From Parachlorella kessleri (taxonomy: Eukaryota; Chlorophyta; Trebouxiophyceae; Chlorellales; Chlorellaceae), in contig BBXU01001039.1 of NCBI GenBank assembly GCA_001598975.1, forward strand, positions 39,488 through 103,487: a DNA stretch of 64,000 nt, given 5' to 3'. The position numbers and the translations under genes were made by a program. Below are positions 9,699 through 20,811 of the stretch, in pieces; position 1 is the stretch's first letter, and each line of letters opens with the position of its first letter. The notes beneath the pieces were generated by a model. It saw only the letters and a list, made by a program, of their open reading frames with translations, made no database searches and had not been told where the DNA came from.

Positions 9699-12600
9699 CT
9701 ACCAGTTAACCTGGGGCTCCCTCTCGCCCTCCCCAGCAGCCCCTGTGCCGGCAGCCTGGCCCTGGACCTGACCCTCCTCCCTGCCCAGCTCCGGGTGCAG
9801 CAGGCAGTGGGGCGCCGCGCTTTCTTGGTCTACGCAGGTCTCCACCTCGCGCTCCTTGCGGGCCGCCTGCACCAGCCCAAGTGACACACCAAGTGCTATT
9901 CTTTAAGGTGGCAGGCAATGCGATCAGAGAGGAGGTATAGGTATACTGGGCTGACCCCAAGTGCTGTTGTGCAGGGCTGCTGAGGGTGGAGGAGGCAGCG
10001 GATGCCACATGTTTGCTTGTTTGGTCGATGAGGTCAGCTCTCCTCCACTCCTCCACACCCTTCAGAAGCCAGGTACTTCTCCACACACTCTGTGAGCCAC
10101 CAGCGGGGCTTGTCAACTGTTGAATTGGGGGCGCAACAGGCAGCTGGACAGCGAGAGTGGCTTCACGGCCAGGGCAGGCTGCAGCCCCCCTTGCGTTTTT
10201 TAAGCGCAGTACCGGCCAAGCAGCTGGGGAACAGGGGTGCAGCAGGCAGTGGTATGGTATGGGCAGTGAGGGTTTGCATTGCAGGACAGGTCCTTTGGCG
10301 TACCGGGAACAAACACTAGCCAGCAGGACAATATACAGCGCAGACTAAGGCACTGACTAACCTCCTCCTTGGCCTTCATGTAGTCAAACTTCGGGGGCCC
10401 GCCTTCCACATAGTGGGTGTGCAGCAGCCGGTGTGACTGCAGCGGGCAGGTGTGCAGAATAGACACAGGCAGGACGCATGGTGCACGGCATGCAGTTATT
10501 GGGGTTGGACACCCATGATGGCATGCGACACCCTGGGACACGGTGGCTGTGGCGGCACCGTCCTGATGCTTGACTGTGTGGATAGCCTGGAGCAAGCCCA
10601 GTCCGAAGAACCTCCCGGCGTACGGGCTAGGGCTTAACGTCACTTGCGCTCAAAGATGGACTGGTGGCATAGGGAAGCAGCAAGCACGAAGGGCTGGGGT
10701 AAGGCTTACCTCGTGGCTGAGGGGTTCCCCTAAAATGGCCTCGTACTGCAGAGGCAGGGTTTTGAGCACAAGCTTAACGTTTGCAAGTCAGGCTTCAGGC
10801 ACCAATGTCATGCTGTCCACACCTCATACCACTCCTGGAAACCCTGAAGTGCCCCTGCCTGCTGTTAAGCAAACTCCGGCACTCGTGGTGGGACCGATGG
10901 TCTCACTAAGCTCTGTACGCTGGGCACCAAGAACAGTGTTGGGCAAGCACCAAATCTTTGCGAGGGAGGACATTAGTGCAAGCATAGTACGACGCATGGG
11001 CGTGCTGTGGCAAGATTGGACAATTTTTAGTTCAGCGTGTCTCACCAAGTGCTGCACGATGGGATTCTCGTGTGAGCGGCGCAGCGTTGCCCGCTCGTCC
11101 ACATCATACAGGGCGGCCTGCCGCTTCTTCAGGATGTCGCGATCCTGCACTCAGAGAGGGTCTAGTTGCTCACACACATGGTACGCCTAGTAGGCATCTC
11201 GCCTGGTCAGCTGCAGATGCTAATTCTTAGCATCAAGGGCGCGATGCACAGCTGCGCAGTCTTCTGACAACCCAAATCTGGTGCATGTATTTGTACCACT
11301 GCTTCAAAGAATGGGCTCACATTCCTTCTCGACCAAGCTGCCATGGCAACCATGAACACGTAACCCTCGTCTTGAAGTATGCAAGTGCAGGGGAGGCGGT
11401 CGTTGTGCCACCCTGGCTGCCTACCTTGGAGCGTGGCTGGCCGCCCCCGCCAATGCAGCCCCCAGGGCAGGCCATCACCTGCAGCAGCACCGTTAAAACT
11501 CACCTTGGACACTGTGGGCAAAGGCTGGGCACAGGCTTGTAGGGGTATATGCACCTGTCCTGGTCAGCTATCAGCAGCAGTAGCAACAGAAATGTGCTCA
11601 AGCTTGAACCATGCCACTCAGCACATGCTAGCCCTAGTTCAGGCACAGAAGAGTCAGCCCTGCCTGCTCCTCCTGACGCAAGAGTGGCATGTCATCCTAC
11701 TGGAATTTGTAGTGTATCCAATATGAAGTGTGTCAGGCCGGCCAGCACCCACATGCAATACAGCAGCATCAGGTCATTGCAGGTGGTTGGTACCGTACCG
11801 CACCTCCACAAACTCGTACTGCTTGCGTCCCGCCTGCACCTCATCTAGCACCTTCTTGGCGTTTTGCAGCCCATGAGCCACTGCCACATGCACCTCCAGC
11901 GGCTGCATCAGTGAGAGGGAGCCGTCAAGAGCGGCTTGTGAGATCTTCGTCCTCGTTCTAACCAGGACCCCAGAAGAGCACATGCAGCCTAAGGGGAACA
12001 AGGGCAACAGAGGCACGGCCTTGGGAGGAAAGACTGGAACCGTGCTCTCCTCGCTCTCAGCCCTGACCGCTTCACTGAGCAGGCGGGCAGTATGTCCCAG
12101 CCCCCTCACCTGTGCATTGTGCAGCGGTCCCTGGGGGTTGGGCTTGATGGGCACCGTGGCCTCCTTGACTCCCTCCAGCCCTCGCACCTCCTGGAGAGGC
12201 AGCGCGCCCAGTGGCTCACCCGTCACCACCTCGTACACGGTCCTGCAGACACACACAGCCAGTCAATTGCCACACACCCTTGAAAAGCCGCCAATGGCGG
12301 AGCACGTGTCACCGCCCCCTTGCAACACAGTCCTGCAAAAGGGATAGCAGAAGGATGTGGCATCATTGGTGCTGACTTGTGGTCTTGGGTTCTTACATCC
12401 GAGACCTCTTGGGTGAGGCAGTGCCGTTAGCGGCTTGACAGGCTTCACCTTGCCATCAGTTTATCGCAAGCATCCATCAACAGCAGCGAAGCCACAAGTC
12501 TATAAGAGCAGAGAAGTCAGGCTGGGCGGGGCAATACCCACCACCATCGTGCCTCCACAATCCGCAACTAAAACCACAGGCAGCAACACTCCCACGCCCT

Positions 12601-15600
12601 CATTTGCTGCTACACAGTCCTTGGTAAATGCCACCGCCCTCCCGTGCTGGCTGCGTCCACTCAAAACCCTCTGTGGTCTCCCAAGGCTGTGATAGCTGTT
12701 ACAATTCCTCTTACCCAGACCTCGGCCCAGGTGACAGCTGCAGCTCACCTGAGTGCTGCCTCCATTACACCCCCCGTTGTCCCAAAGATCGCAGCCGCAC
12801 CTGCACCAGCAGGCGTCCCAAATACAGCCACCTGGGCATTGAGCAAGACACCACCCAAGCTTACCCCTGGTACCCTTCACAGTGCTTCTGGCTGTACACC
12901 TGCTGCCGACATGGCGTGGATGAGCGCCCGCCCCGCAAATCATTTCTTGCGAGCGTATGGTCAAACACCGGTCATGTTCTGACAAGCAAGGCCCACCTAG
13001 CAGCCAGCTAGGTCCAGGGCCGTGAAACAGGTGGGCAGGCAGCAGTACCCAGTCACAGTCAAAGCCAGCGGCGAGAAGCGCAGCTTTGCCTGGTGGCAGG
13101 GACTTGGGAACCCTTACCCGTGCCAATGTCCATGAACTCATCATACGGCTTCTCAGGCAGCGCCTTGAAGTCGATACCCTTAGTGCGCACTAGCTCCCCC
13201 AGCTGGCGGGTGTTGACCACATGGTCCACGTCCCTGCAGCGGGTAGATGAAGGCGACAGTGCACATCAGGGACAATCAAACCAAGTCAGGGGCTCCCCAG
13301 AGAGCAGGTGTTTGCCAGCCGTCCGCGTCCCTGGAGCAGGGGAGGTAGTCAGGCGTGAAGGGCACCTTTAAGACCCAAACCCGACTCGCTGCCAATCGCC
13401 CGTATAAACAGGCTCCCCCAGGAAGCATGTGCTTGCCAGCGGTCCCACACCTACCCCTGGGAACATGCCGAGGAAGAGTCTCAGCGCGGCGGCAAACAAC
13501 ATAAGTCTGACCCAGCGAGCAGCATTCAGTCTTGCCAGGCTAACAGCAAAGTGCCACACCTGGTATGACTGCAGCGGGCTAAGCAAGCACCCCAGGCAGC
13601 AATGCCACCCACCGGACCCCTCCCTCTGTGTGGTAGAAGATACGGTCCGCCTCCCCCTGCTTGCGCACGCACGGCATGATCGACGTTACCACCACATCCT
13701 TGGGCTCTTTACCCAGCTGGCGGCTGCATAAGAGGAGAAGATTACTCATCGTTAGTCACAGATTAGGCACTCAGGTGGCGGGACATGGCATATGTCTCCA
13801 CCACACCCTTGGGCTCCTTGCCCAGCTGGCGGCTGCATGGAGAGGTTGGCACCAAGAGGTCAGTATCCTACGCATGCCCTACCCTGCCACAGAAAAGTAC
13901 GGCTGGGTGGTCGTAAAGCGCTGGGTAGGAGGCTTCATATGCTGCTATGTTGCCAGGGTGGCGCCTCATGGGGCAATTAACGGCATGGAGTGCAGGTGGG
14001 ACTTTCCTAGCAGGCACAGAGGTCTGGAGCCACAGACCATGACTGTTACACCCCCAACGGCGTGCCTCGCGAACCCACCTGTAGTAGTTTTTGAGCAGGG
14101 CGCCGATCATCATGTGGGGGCTTTTGCAGGAGCTGACGTGGGGGATGAACTCGGGGGCGCAGGTCTCCACAAAGTCTGCACAGGGGAGTGATTCCTTTTA
14201 TTGAAAAAACAGCCAGCTGTTTCTTCTTCAAATAATGTGGAAGCGCACGTCCCCACAAAGTCTGCACAGGGGAGTGAGAAGCGGAGTGATAACACACCAC
14301 CGCAACGGTTGCCTGGGGCGTGCCAAATGGACCGAACCGGACTCCTGCCTGGCTACGCCGGGGGGCACAGTGCACCGCAGTCCTGTAACCCATGCCTTTC
14401 AAGGTACTGGAGCTGCAGCCCCTGGGCCCACTCATTGATCCAGTAGCTCATGCAGCATGTCGATAAATTGACATGTGAGGGCCCAAGGTGGCGCAGGTAT
14501 TACCGCAAGCTTCAGGCAAGCATGCACCGCACGTATCTCCTGGCGCGCGGCCCGTGATGTATGTGCCCGTCGTGCCGTTGCATGGGGCGCCATGCTGATG
14601 TATGTGGATCCCGTCATGCCACGGCTGCCAACACCCCTCAGCGAGACATGGCCAGCAGGGAGCAAGCAACCCACTGATCCATCCAGGGCAGCAGCTGGTG
14701 ACCATATGAGGAACAAAGGAACAAAAACTCACTGATCCAGCCGGGGCAGCAGCTGGTGAACATGGGGAGGGGAGCGGAGTCAGCCTTGCCCTCCAGCTTG
14801 CCCTTCAGGCGCCCCATCAGCTCAAACCCCTCCTCCTGCAGTGCAGCACGTAGAGCCTGATTGGAAATCCCTACGCGTCAGTGAACGTAGCACCTTTGGA
14901 AGTGTTCGAGGGGCACAGGCAGGTGCAGAAGAAGCTGGGCAGCGGGCAAATTAGTACTACCATACGTGACGTCTCGGTAGCCTAGGCCACACACCAGGAT
15001 ACAGCCCCGGCTGGTGGCAAGATGGAGGAAAACAAGCTCACAATGGGGTTCACACCAGTCTGAACAGCAGTGGAAAAATGACAGTGAGGGTGTGGGGCTC
15101 ACCATGATTGTCAGGTCCGCCCCCACGAGCGTATCTGCAGCCAAGCAACCAAGTGCTGGTTGAAAGGGGACGGCAGCTGTGGGGCCAGCAAATGCTGCAG
15201 TCACCCGGGTGCCCAGAAAAGCGGCAGCAGGCAGTAGGCCACCTCCGTCGTAGCTAGGAGGGATGTGGCCGGGATAGCGGAAGCACAATGGGGCCTGGCA
15301 GCACTTCCTTGAGCTCTTTGAATGCTGCAGGAAGCAAGGTGGCATACCCTCCCTACTGGCACTTTCAAGCGCACTACGGCTGCATGTGGCAGGGCCCTGT
15401 ACCCAACAGACGAAAATGGAAGCAACTAAGTCAGCAGCAGCATTTGCCAGCATCACCTTGCTCACCCGCATAGTCAACCGGAGCCCAACTCACATCATGC
15501 ACACCGGCTGACCTACCGTAGACATAGTCAAAGCCCAGCTCCTTCAACGCTGCCACCAGCTGCCCAGTAGCAATGCTGCCAGGCTCCATCCCCACTTCTT

Positions 15601-16105
15601 CGCCGATGGAGACCCTCACGGCAGGGGCGGTCTGGGCGATGACCACCTTGTCGGGATTGGCTGCAGGCGTCAAGTGTTAAGAACAGGGTGTCAGGCGGAT
15701 GGATTAACTGGTGCCTGCATCCACTGCCCAGCAAGGTGGCATAGTGCCGCGGCCAGGCAAGCCAGTTGGCTGCAGCTAGTTGTGTTTGCTGGGGCACACT
15801 GCCGTCACAGGGTAGTTGTATGGGTCCATGTTGCATTGACGTGGGGCTGCTTCAGTATTGATGCACAGGTACTTCAGGGAGCCCGGCCCGGGGAAAACTT
15901 CGTTGGCCGCCTCACCAAGGTCCTCAAGAAGCAGTGGGATATGGTCGAGCTCCTGCTCCTTCTTTTTCTTGCCACCACCTGGCTTCTGAGCCGCGGCCTC
16001 CTCTACAGCAGCAGCCCTTGGGGTGAAGCCGCGAGGGCGCCTCAGGCTGGGTAGAGGGCACCTGCCTGCATACAAGCTTATCAGCTTGGGTGAGAGGAGC
16101 CTCAT
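9699..16105 (-). CDS. HYDA: [FeFe]-hydrogenase, chloroplast, algal short type
   Basis: The enzyme reduces protons to H2 with electrons from photosynthetic ferredoxin in the anoxic chloroplast stroma. Exons: 15841-16105, 15517-15660, 15103-15134, 14733-14835, 14079-14175, 13613-13723, 13118-13233, 12749-12800, 12110-12242, 11804-11902, 11425-11478, 11046-11144, 10710-10745, 10362-10436, 9699-9866; all phases agree (527 residues). A basic transit peptide (RRPRGFTPRAAAVEE) comes first, and there is no F-cluster domain. H-cluster ligands are visible: TSCCPGW (Cys176 as proton relay, Cys177), SSCKSP (Cys198), MPCVRKQ (Cys232) and MACPGGC (Cys388, Cys392). Algal landmarks include GADLTIM, FGTTGGVMEAALR, KKRQAALYDVDE and LLHTHYVEGG. 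The donor at 15840 and the last exon, a 55-residue tail after KAKEE, are the least certain parts. Several introns hold duplicated exon edges. The gene lies between two tetraspan paralogues. Confidence 0.93.
13799..13839 (-). repeat. Intronic duplicate of the start of HYDA exon 6
   Basis: This copy of about 40 bases repeats the acceptor ATGCAG and the beginning of exon 6 (real copy about 13690-13730), lying 109 bases upstream in gene direction with a few mismatches. It translates as SRQLGKEPKGVVE, against SRQLGKEPKDVVV in the real exon, then runs into a stop, so it acts at most as a decoy acceptor. Confidence 0.85.
14251..14277 (-). repeat. Intronic duplicate of the start of HYDA exon 5
   Basis: These 27 bases repeat the acceptor and first codons of exon 5 (14165-14191) almost perfectly, 86 bases upstream in gene direction. 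The real exon goes on to PEFIPHVSSCKSP, while the copy leaves the family sequence after a few residues. Confidence 0.85.
14672..14708 (-). repeat. Intronic duplicate of the end of HYDA exon 4
   Basis: This copy repeats the last codons of exon 4, including the H-cluster motif TSCCPGW, which it would encode as TSCCPGW with Met-Val before it. The real copy is 14730-14766, 58 bases away. The consensus donor GTGAGT is present only in the real exon; the copy has GTGGGT. Confidence 0.82.
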
Positions 16106-17215
16106 AGGTTCTCAAGGCAAGCAAGGCCACTGTGCCGGCCTGCTGTCTGCCTAGACTTCACTTCACCAAAACTGGCCCTACTTCTCCCCTGTTGGCATTG
16201 CCCGTCGCCAGCAGTGGGAGAACTGCCTGAGCTGGCAGCCCGAGCCATCGGGTTCGTTTCACATTGGAAGCATCACCATGTCGGAGGAGCATTGGACGGA
16301 AGTAAAATAACATTTTCCACGGAACCAGACTCGGTTCAGTGCAGCCAGCACCTGTCCAAGGCTGACTGTGGCCATCCCGCTGGCGGCCCACCGAGGAGCT
16401 AACCCTGGCTCCTGGACGTCTCAGTAACAGACACTGGGTCTGCATGGCGAGTGCGATCAGTCGGGGAGTCTCAAACAAGGCAGTGTCCGCAGGGCTAAGC
16501 TTGACTGATGTCTTGGGAGTGTTTCTTACGAACCCGATGTATGCTATTTACAAGTTCCGTACTCTGACAGCATCTATAATCAAGCTTTTTTGGCAGAACG
16601 ATATGTCCGTTCAAGCTGTGGTGCCGAGCACTCGTGTCCAACGTCCCTCTAATGCTGAACCAAGGCAGGCTAAGCATGTGGCGGCCAATGGCGGCGGAAA
16701 GTGGCGTGCTCGTACTTATTTCGAACCCAGTAGATGACTGGACACCCACAGGAAAACACAGTCAGGGAGAACTGCATAACAAAGGTTGTTGTCATGCCTT
16801 GTGCGCGCCAGTTCTGGGCTGCAACTGGGTTCAGGCAAGCTTGACCTGTCCATAGTCGATACTAAATGCACTCGCCCACTGCAGTCTACTAAAAGGTACA
16901 GCACGCACTCAAATTGTAGAAGGTAGCAGGCACGGTAGCTAACTTGACACGTGTCGCCGGGACGATCATGCTGGCTGAGTGGTGCAGGCATCTTTGACTC
17001 TTTTTAAGCCAATGAATGTAAACTTAGAGAGAAAACTCAGGAGAAAGCTAGCAATACAAGGTCGAGAAGGGACAGCCTTGGTCGTAACCTTAGTCACAAC
17101 GGGTGGACGGTTTCCCTATACGTCTCAAGACAAAGTGATATTTGCAACGTCAGGAAACACTGGCACTAAGGTTTGTAGACACGCAGTCTGGTAAAGCTCC
17201 TCAACGACCATCAGC
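16106..17215. promoter_or_regulatory. Divergent promoter region between HYDA and tetraspan B
   Basis: The start codons of HYDA (minus) and of tetraspan B (plus) face away from each other across 1,110 bases. Both promoters and 5' untranslated regions must lie here. GTAC, the core of the copper/anoxia response element used for algal HYDA genes, occurs three times (near 16560, 16712 and 16895), which is no more than chance predicts. No gene was seen. Confidence 0.45.
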
Positions 17216-19500
17216 ATGGTCTATAAACAAGGCGGGGTGTTCATACTGATACACTTGTTAGCACTCGGTCAGGTGCGTTTCAAATAACATGACTGTGACC
17301 CGCGCATATGGAGTATTCTCTGGTACTCGACTGCGAGAGGGGGCAGGCTTGGTCCTCTCGAAAGTTTGTTCAGTTCAGAGACATGCAACAAAATATACTA
17401 GGTGGTCACTGCAATGCCTGCACTAGGCTCACCTACTTGAAGTCTTCTGCCCATCGTCGCAGTGCGCAATTGCCATCGCTATCATTGTTATTGTGAGGCA
17501 GAACCTATGGTGGCTAATATCACGTCGGAGTGGGTGGTATGAAGAGTGCTTGATGGCCAAGCCGGAAGTTGGGTGAGCAGCCTGGAAGAGTGCTGATGGC
17601 GGCATCCTTCCTGTTTAGCTGCCCAGGTTCATATCTGCTGTTGTTGTCCCTTGCATTTGTTGTCCCTGCCAGACCTGGGTTTGTGAGCAGCGCAGATGCA
17701 TCTGACATCAGCAGGCGGTGCGACAGGAGCACTTAACTGTGCCTGGTGTGCATCAACTGCGGTATACTCGACCACTAAGTGATTCCACTGTGCTGGCCTA
17801 CCTGCCTACCTGCAGGACCAACCTGTGCAGCTATACCTACTGGGTCACCGGCCTTTCCTTCTTCCTGTCTGTAGCCCTCATGTTTGCACAGGTGAGGGAG
17901 CTGCAGGCTCCCCTGTTGGCCATTTTGTTGCCTGCTTCCCATAGCTTAGTTGGCTGGATATGATGTGCTGCCTGGCTAGCTTCTGTCCGTCCTCCAGTCG
18001 TCCACGAGTGACCTACGCCCTTACAAAGCGTCCATAAGGCTTGCAGTGACATACTTGAGTGTTGCCGTGCTTGATTTACTAATAAATATGTTTGACCAAG
18101 AGGCAGTAGCACAGTTGGTGGTACCTCACTGACTGTGCGCATAATTTAGTGTCGAAGCTGTCCTCAATACAAGTGCAGCAGAATCCTTGCTTCCCATGCA
18201 GTGCTTCATCCGGGAGAGGAGATCTTACATCCTGGCCACCGTGGGAATAACGCTGCTGGGGACCATCTGGTGGTTGGCATTTGCCATCACAACCACAGGT
18301 GACAGCGATAGGCAGTGCCGGTTGCAGGGAGCCGCCACAGACCATGTGTTGACCACAGCAGCAGCGATGGCCTGTTGCCCAGAGGCACCAGGAGGCGCGG
18401 GCTTGAAAATGTCATAGACAGCCTTTACATGGAAGCGTAGCTGCGTCTGTACAGCGAATGCCACCAATGCTTCATGATTGCCAGCGGGTGGTGCTTCACT
18501 TCATGGCATTCCTCTGTGGATGTCCCCTGGTGACTGCAGCCTACGGCGTGGACGCCAACAAGGCAAACATCATTCAGGAGAGCTACCGAAACGCAGCCTG
18601 GATCCTTGGCTGGGTCAACACAGGGCTCTTTGCGGCGGCTTTAACGCTGGGCAGCTTGGTGGCCTTTGGTAAACTGGGGGGCGGGCTGTCGTCACATCAG
18701 TCCACAAGCATGGGCTATACGTCAGGTGAGAGGAGGAAGAGCGGTGTATGGGCAGGAGCAGGGACCAGAGGCGGGTCAACAATGTTGACAGGGAGGTTGG
18801 GTTTAGGGGAGTCGGAGCTGCAGTCACAAGCAGTCAATTAGCCTGGACTAGATGTCAACTCTGGGAAGACGCGCTGTGATAGGTGAAGAGTGGGCTAGTA
18901 TATGGTAGAAAGGGCCTGGGTGGGGAGCTGGTGCTGCAGTTCCAAGGCGGCCCATCAGCACAGACCAGGGGAGGTCCGATGACAGGTGTTGCGAGTGGTA
19001 GACAGTGGGATAGGGGGGCCTGTAGGTCGCAAGCTGGGTCGGAAGGGAGGGGCTTGTAGGCACAGCAATCAAGTAGGCAGCCAGTGGGGGGCGGTGGTGA
19101 ACAGGGAAGCTGCGTGCCGCGGCAGGGCCCACTGCCTAGGCTGGCTGGGGAGACTAGCCTGCATTCACCACCATTGTCCTGTTGGTCGGGCGCCAGGCCC
19201 TAAGGGGAATGTTTGCTGCTGGTGGGAAGACTGCTGCTGGGTCTCTGCTCTTCAAGGCGATATCACTCGTTGACTAGAGCCAGTTTCAGTGGCATTTAAG
19301 GTTCTAATGCAGGCCCTGTGGGCTACCAGCCAGGCCCATATACGCAGCCATCCTACCAGCAGCAGCCCTACGTGGCAACTGGCTACCCAACACACTACCC
19401 GCCAGCGCCACCACCTGGCTATCCACCCCAGGGCTATGGGCAGCCTTACAATGGTGTCCCAGGGCAGCAGCAACAGGCACAGCTTGCGACCGTATTGTAG
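17216..19500 (+). CDS. Tetraspan membrane protein with Pro/Tyr-rich tail, copy B
   Basis: Paralogue of the gene at 5322, family unnamed. Exons 17216-17272, 17463-17572, 17816-17891, 18202-18298, 18540-18668 and 19313-19500 join in frame to give 218 residues. The start MVYKQGGVFILIHLLALGQ leads directly into CAIAIAIIVIVRQNLWW, matching the first segment of copy A. Segment 2 is in SYTYWVTGLSFFLSVALMFA, segment 3 in ILATVGITLLGTIWWLAFAI, and segment 4 in ILGWVNTGLFAAALTLGSLV. The tail is rich in Pro, Tyr and Gln (GYPPQGYGQPY). Exons 17816-17891 and 6172-6247 have the same length and phase in both copies, which supports descent from one gene. Copy B has a shorter loop after segment 1 and lacks two introns present in copy A. 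Confidence 0.8.
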
Positions 19501-20811
19501 CGCAGCAGGGGCGAGGCTGATCCTTGCCACCTGGGTAGCACAACAACTTGCGGCCATCGTATATACGAGAGCGCCTTGCCACGCAGTCGGGACGGGAAAA
19601 TAACCACAAGCAGCAGTCACCTGTTGGCCCTTGCCCGGTGTATTGTATTGGGTGCACATAGGTGGGAGGAATTTTGCTCTCTTGAGAGAACCTTGTTTGA
19701 CTTTCAGAGCTGGGTAAGCACATTCCACCCGGGATGCCTCAATTTTTGCAGATAGTTTGCCCAGTAGCATGCATGGTCGCATGATATTGCTTGCTATGCT
19801 ACTACCTCACCGGCTCCTGGGTGGTAGTGTGCAGTGTGTCGGACAAAGTACCTTGAATGCAAGCTGGCTCAGGTGCTCCTCCGGAGCCCCAGCTGTGCTT
19901 CTTTAGCCACATCTCGATGTGCAAGGCAAGTGGCACAAGGGTGGGAAGTAGCAGCCTATCTTGCCTCAACACCTCGGCACTGCCTGAGGCACTACCGTAG
20001 CAGTCTTCGTTTGGCTGCGACAGGGTAGGCTGGCTTTTATCTCACAGGACCGCAATCAAGACTTGCACAACGTTCCCACTGGCACTGCCCAAACCTTGCT
20101 AAAAGCCAACAACACCAGCCAAGCCTGCCGCAATAGCAAGCATAGAAACCTCCAGGTGCCCTGCCTGGAGCAGTTGTTTACACCTTGCTTGTGGCAGCCC
20201 ATGCAGTGTTCTCCGTGCCCTGTACTTGTGCTTGCTGACGGTTAGTTGAGATGCCGGGTGCTGCCTCTTCGGCCCCGGTTTGTAGGAGCCTCAAGGTGCC
20301 TCACCGCCTTGCTGGCAGCAGCAGCCTGTTCTGCAACATCTGGCGCCCCCCCCCCCAAAAAAATAAAAATCAGTAAGCATTGCAACGGTGATGGTGCCAG
20401 CCCCCCCAACGTCGCCCTGTGCTGTGTCACAAACCAGCAAAGCCTATTGCTGCAGTGGAGTGGCAGCCACATGCTGCATGACGGTGATGACCCTCGCCGT
20501 CCCCTTCCAGCACGGCATACAACGCATGTATTACACTCTGGGCATCCAGGCTACACTCGGTCGCTAACAACTAGACAACTGACACCTTTGGGGGGGGGTC
20601 GTGACGTACTGACTGTGATCATGTTTCTCAGACCATGCACAGCAGCCGGAGTGAGCTTTGTGGGGAAAGTGGGCATTACAAAGCGGTTGAAAACCCTAAG
20701 GCCTGCCGGCGGGAGAGCTCAGCAGGCCCAACGTGACAGACTGGTCTATCAAGCCCCCATCCTCCCCTAACCTTTGTTTCCGTGCTGCAGACCACGGCAA
20801 AGTAGGGGAAG
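19501..20811. other. Spacer between tetraspan B and the H+-pyrophosphatase
   Basis: These 1.3 kb hold the 3' end of tetraspan B and the promoter and 5' untranslated region of the pyrophosphatase. A short C-run followed by an A-run lies at about 20345-20370. An acceptor-like GTGCTGCAG at 20782-20790 may end a 5' untranslated intron. No protein family was recognised. Confidence 0.4.

Noticed and set aside
12500..13144. 214-codon open frame on the minus strand within HYDA
   Set aside because: The HYDA exons 12749-12800 and 13118-13233 use different frames and carry the conserved hydrogenase sequence. The long frame is coincidental.
16106..17215. GTAC copper/anoxia response elements upstream of HYDA
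   Set aside because: Three GTAC in 1.1 kb is about the chance number, and no wider motif was seen around them.
20246..20770. Plus-strand open frame upstream of the pyrophosphatase
   Set aside because: It contains a poly-C/poly-A tract, has no family resemblance and lies in the expected promoter and 5' untranslated region.
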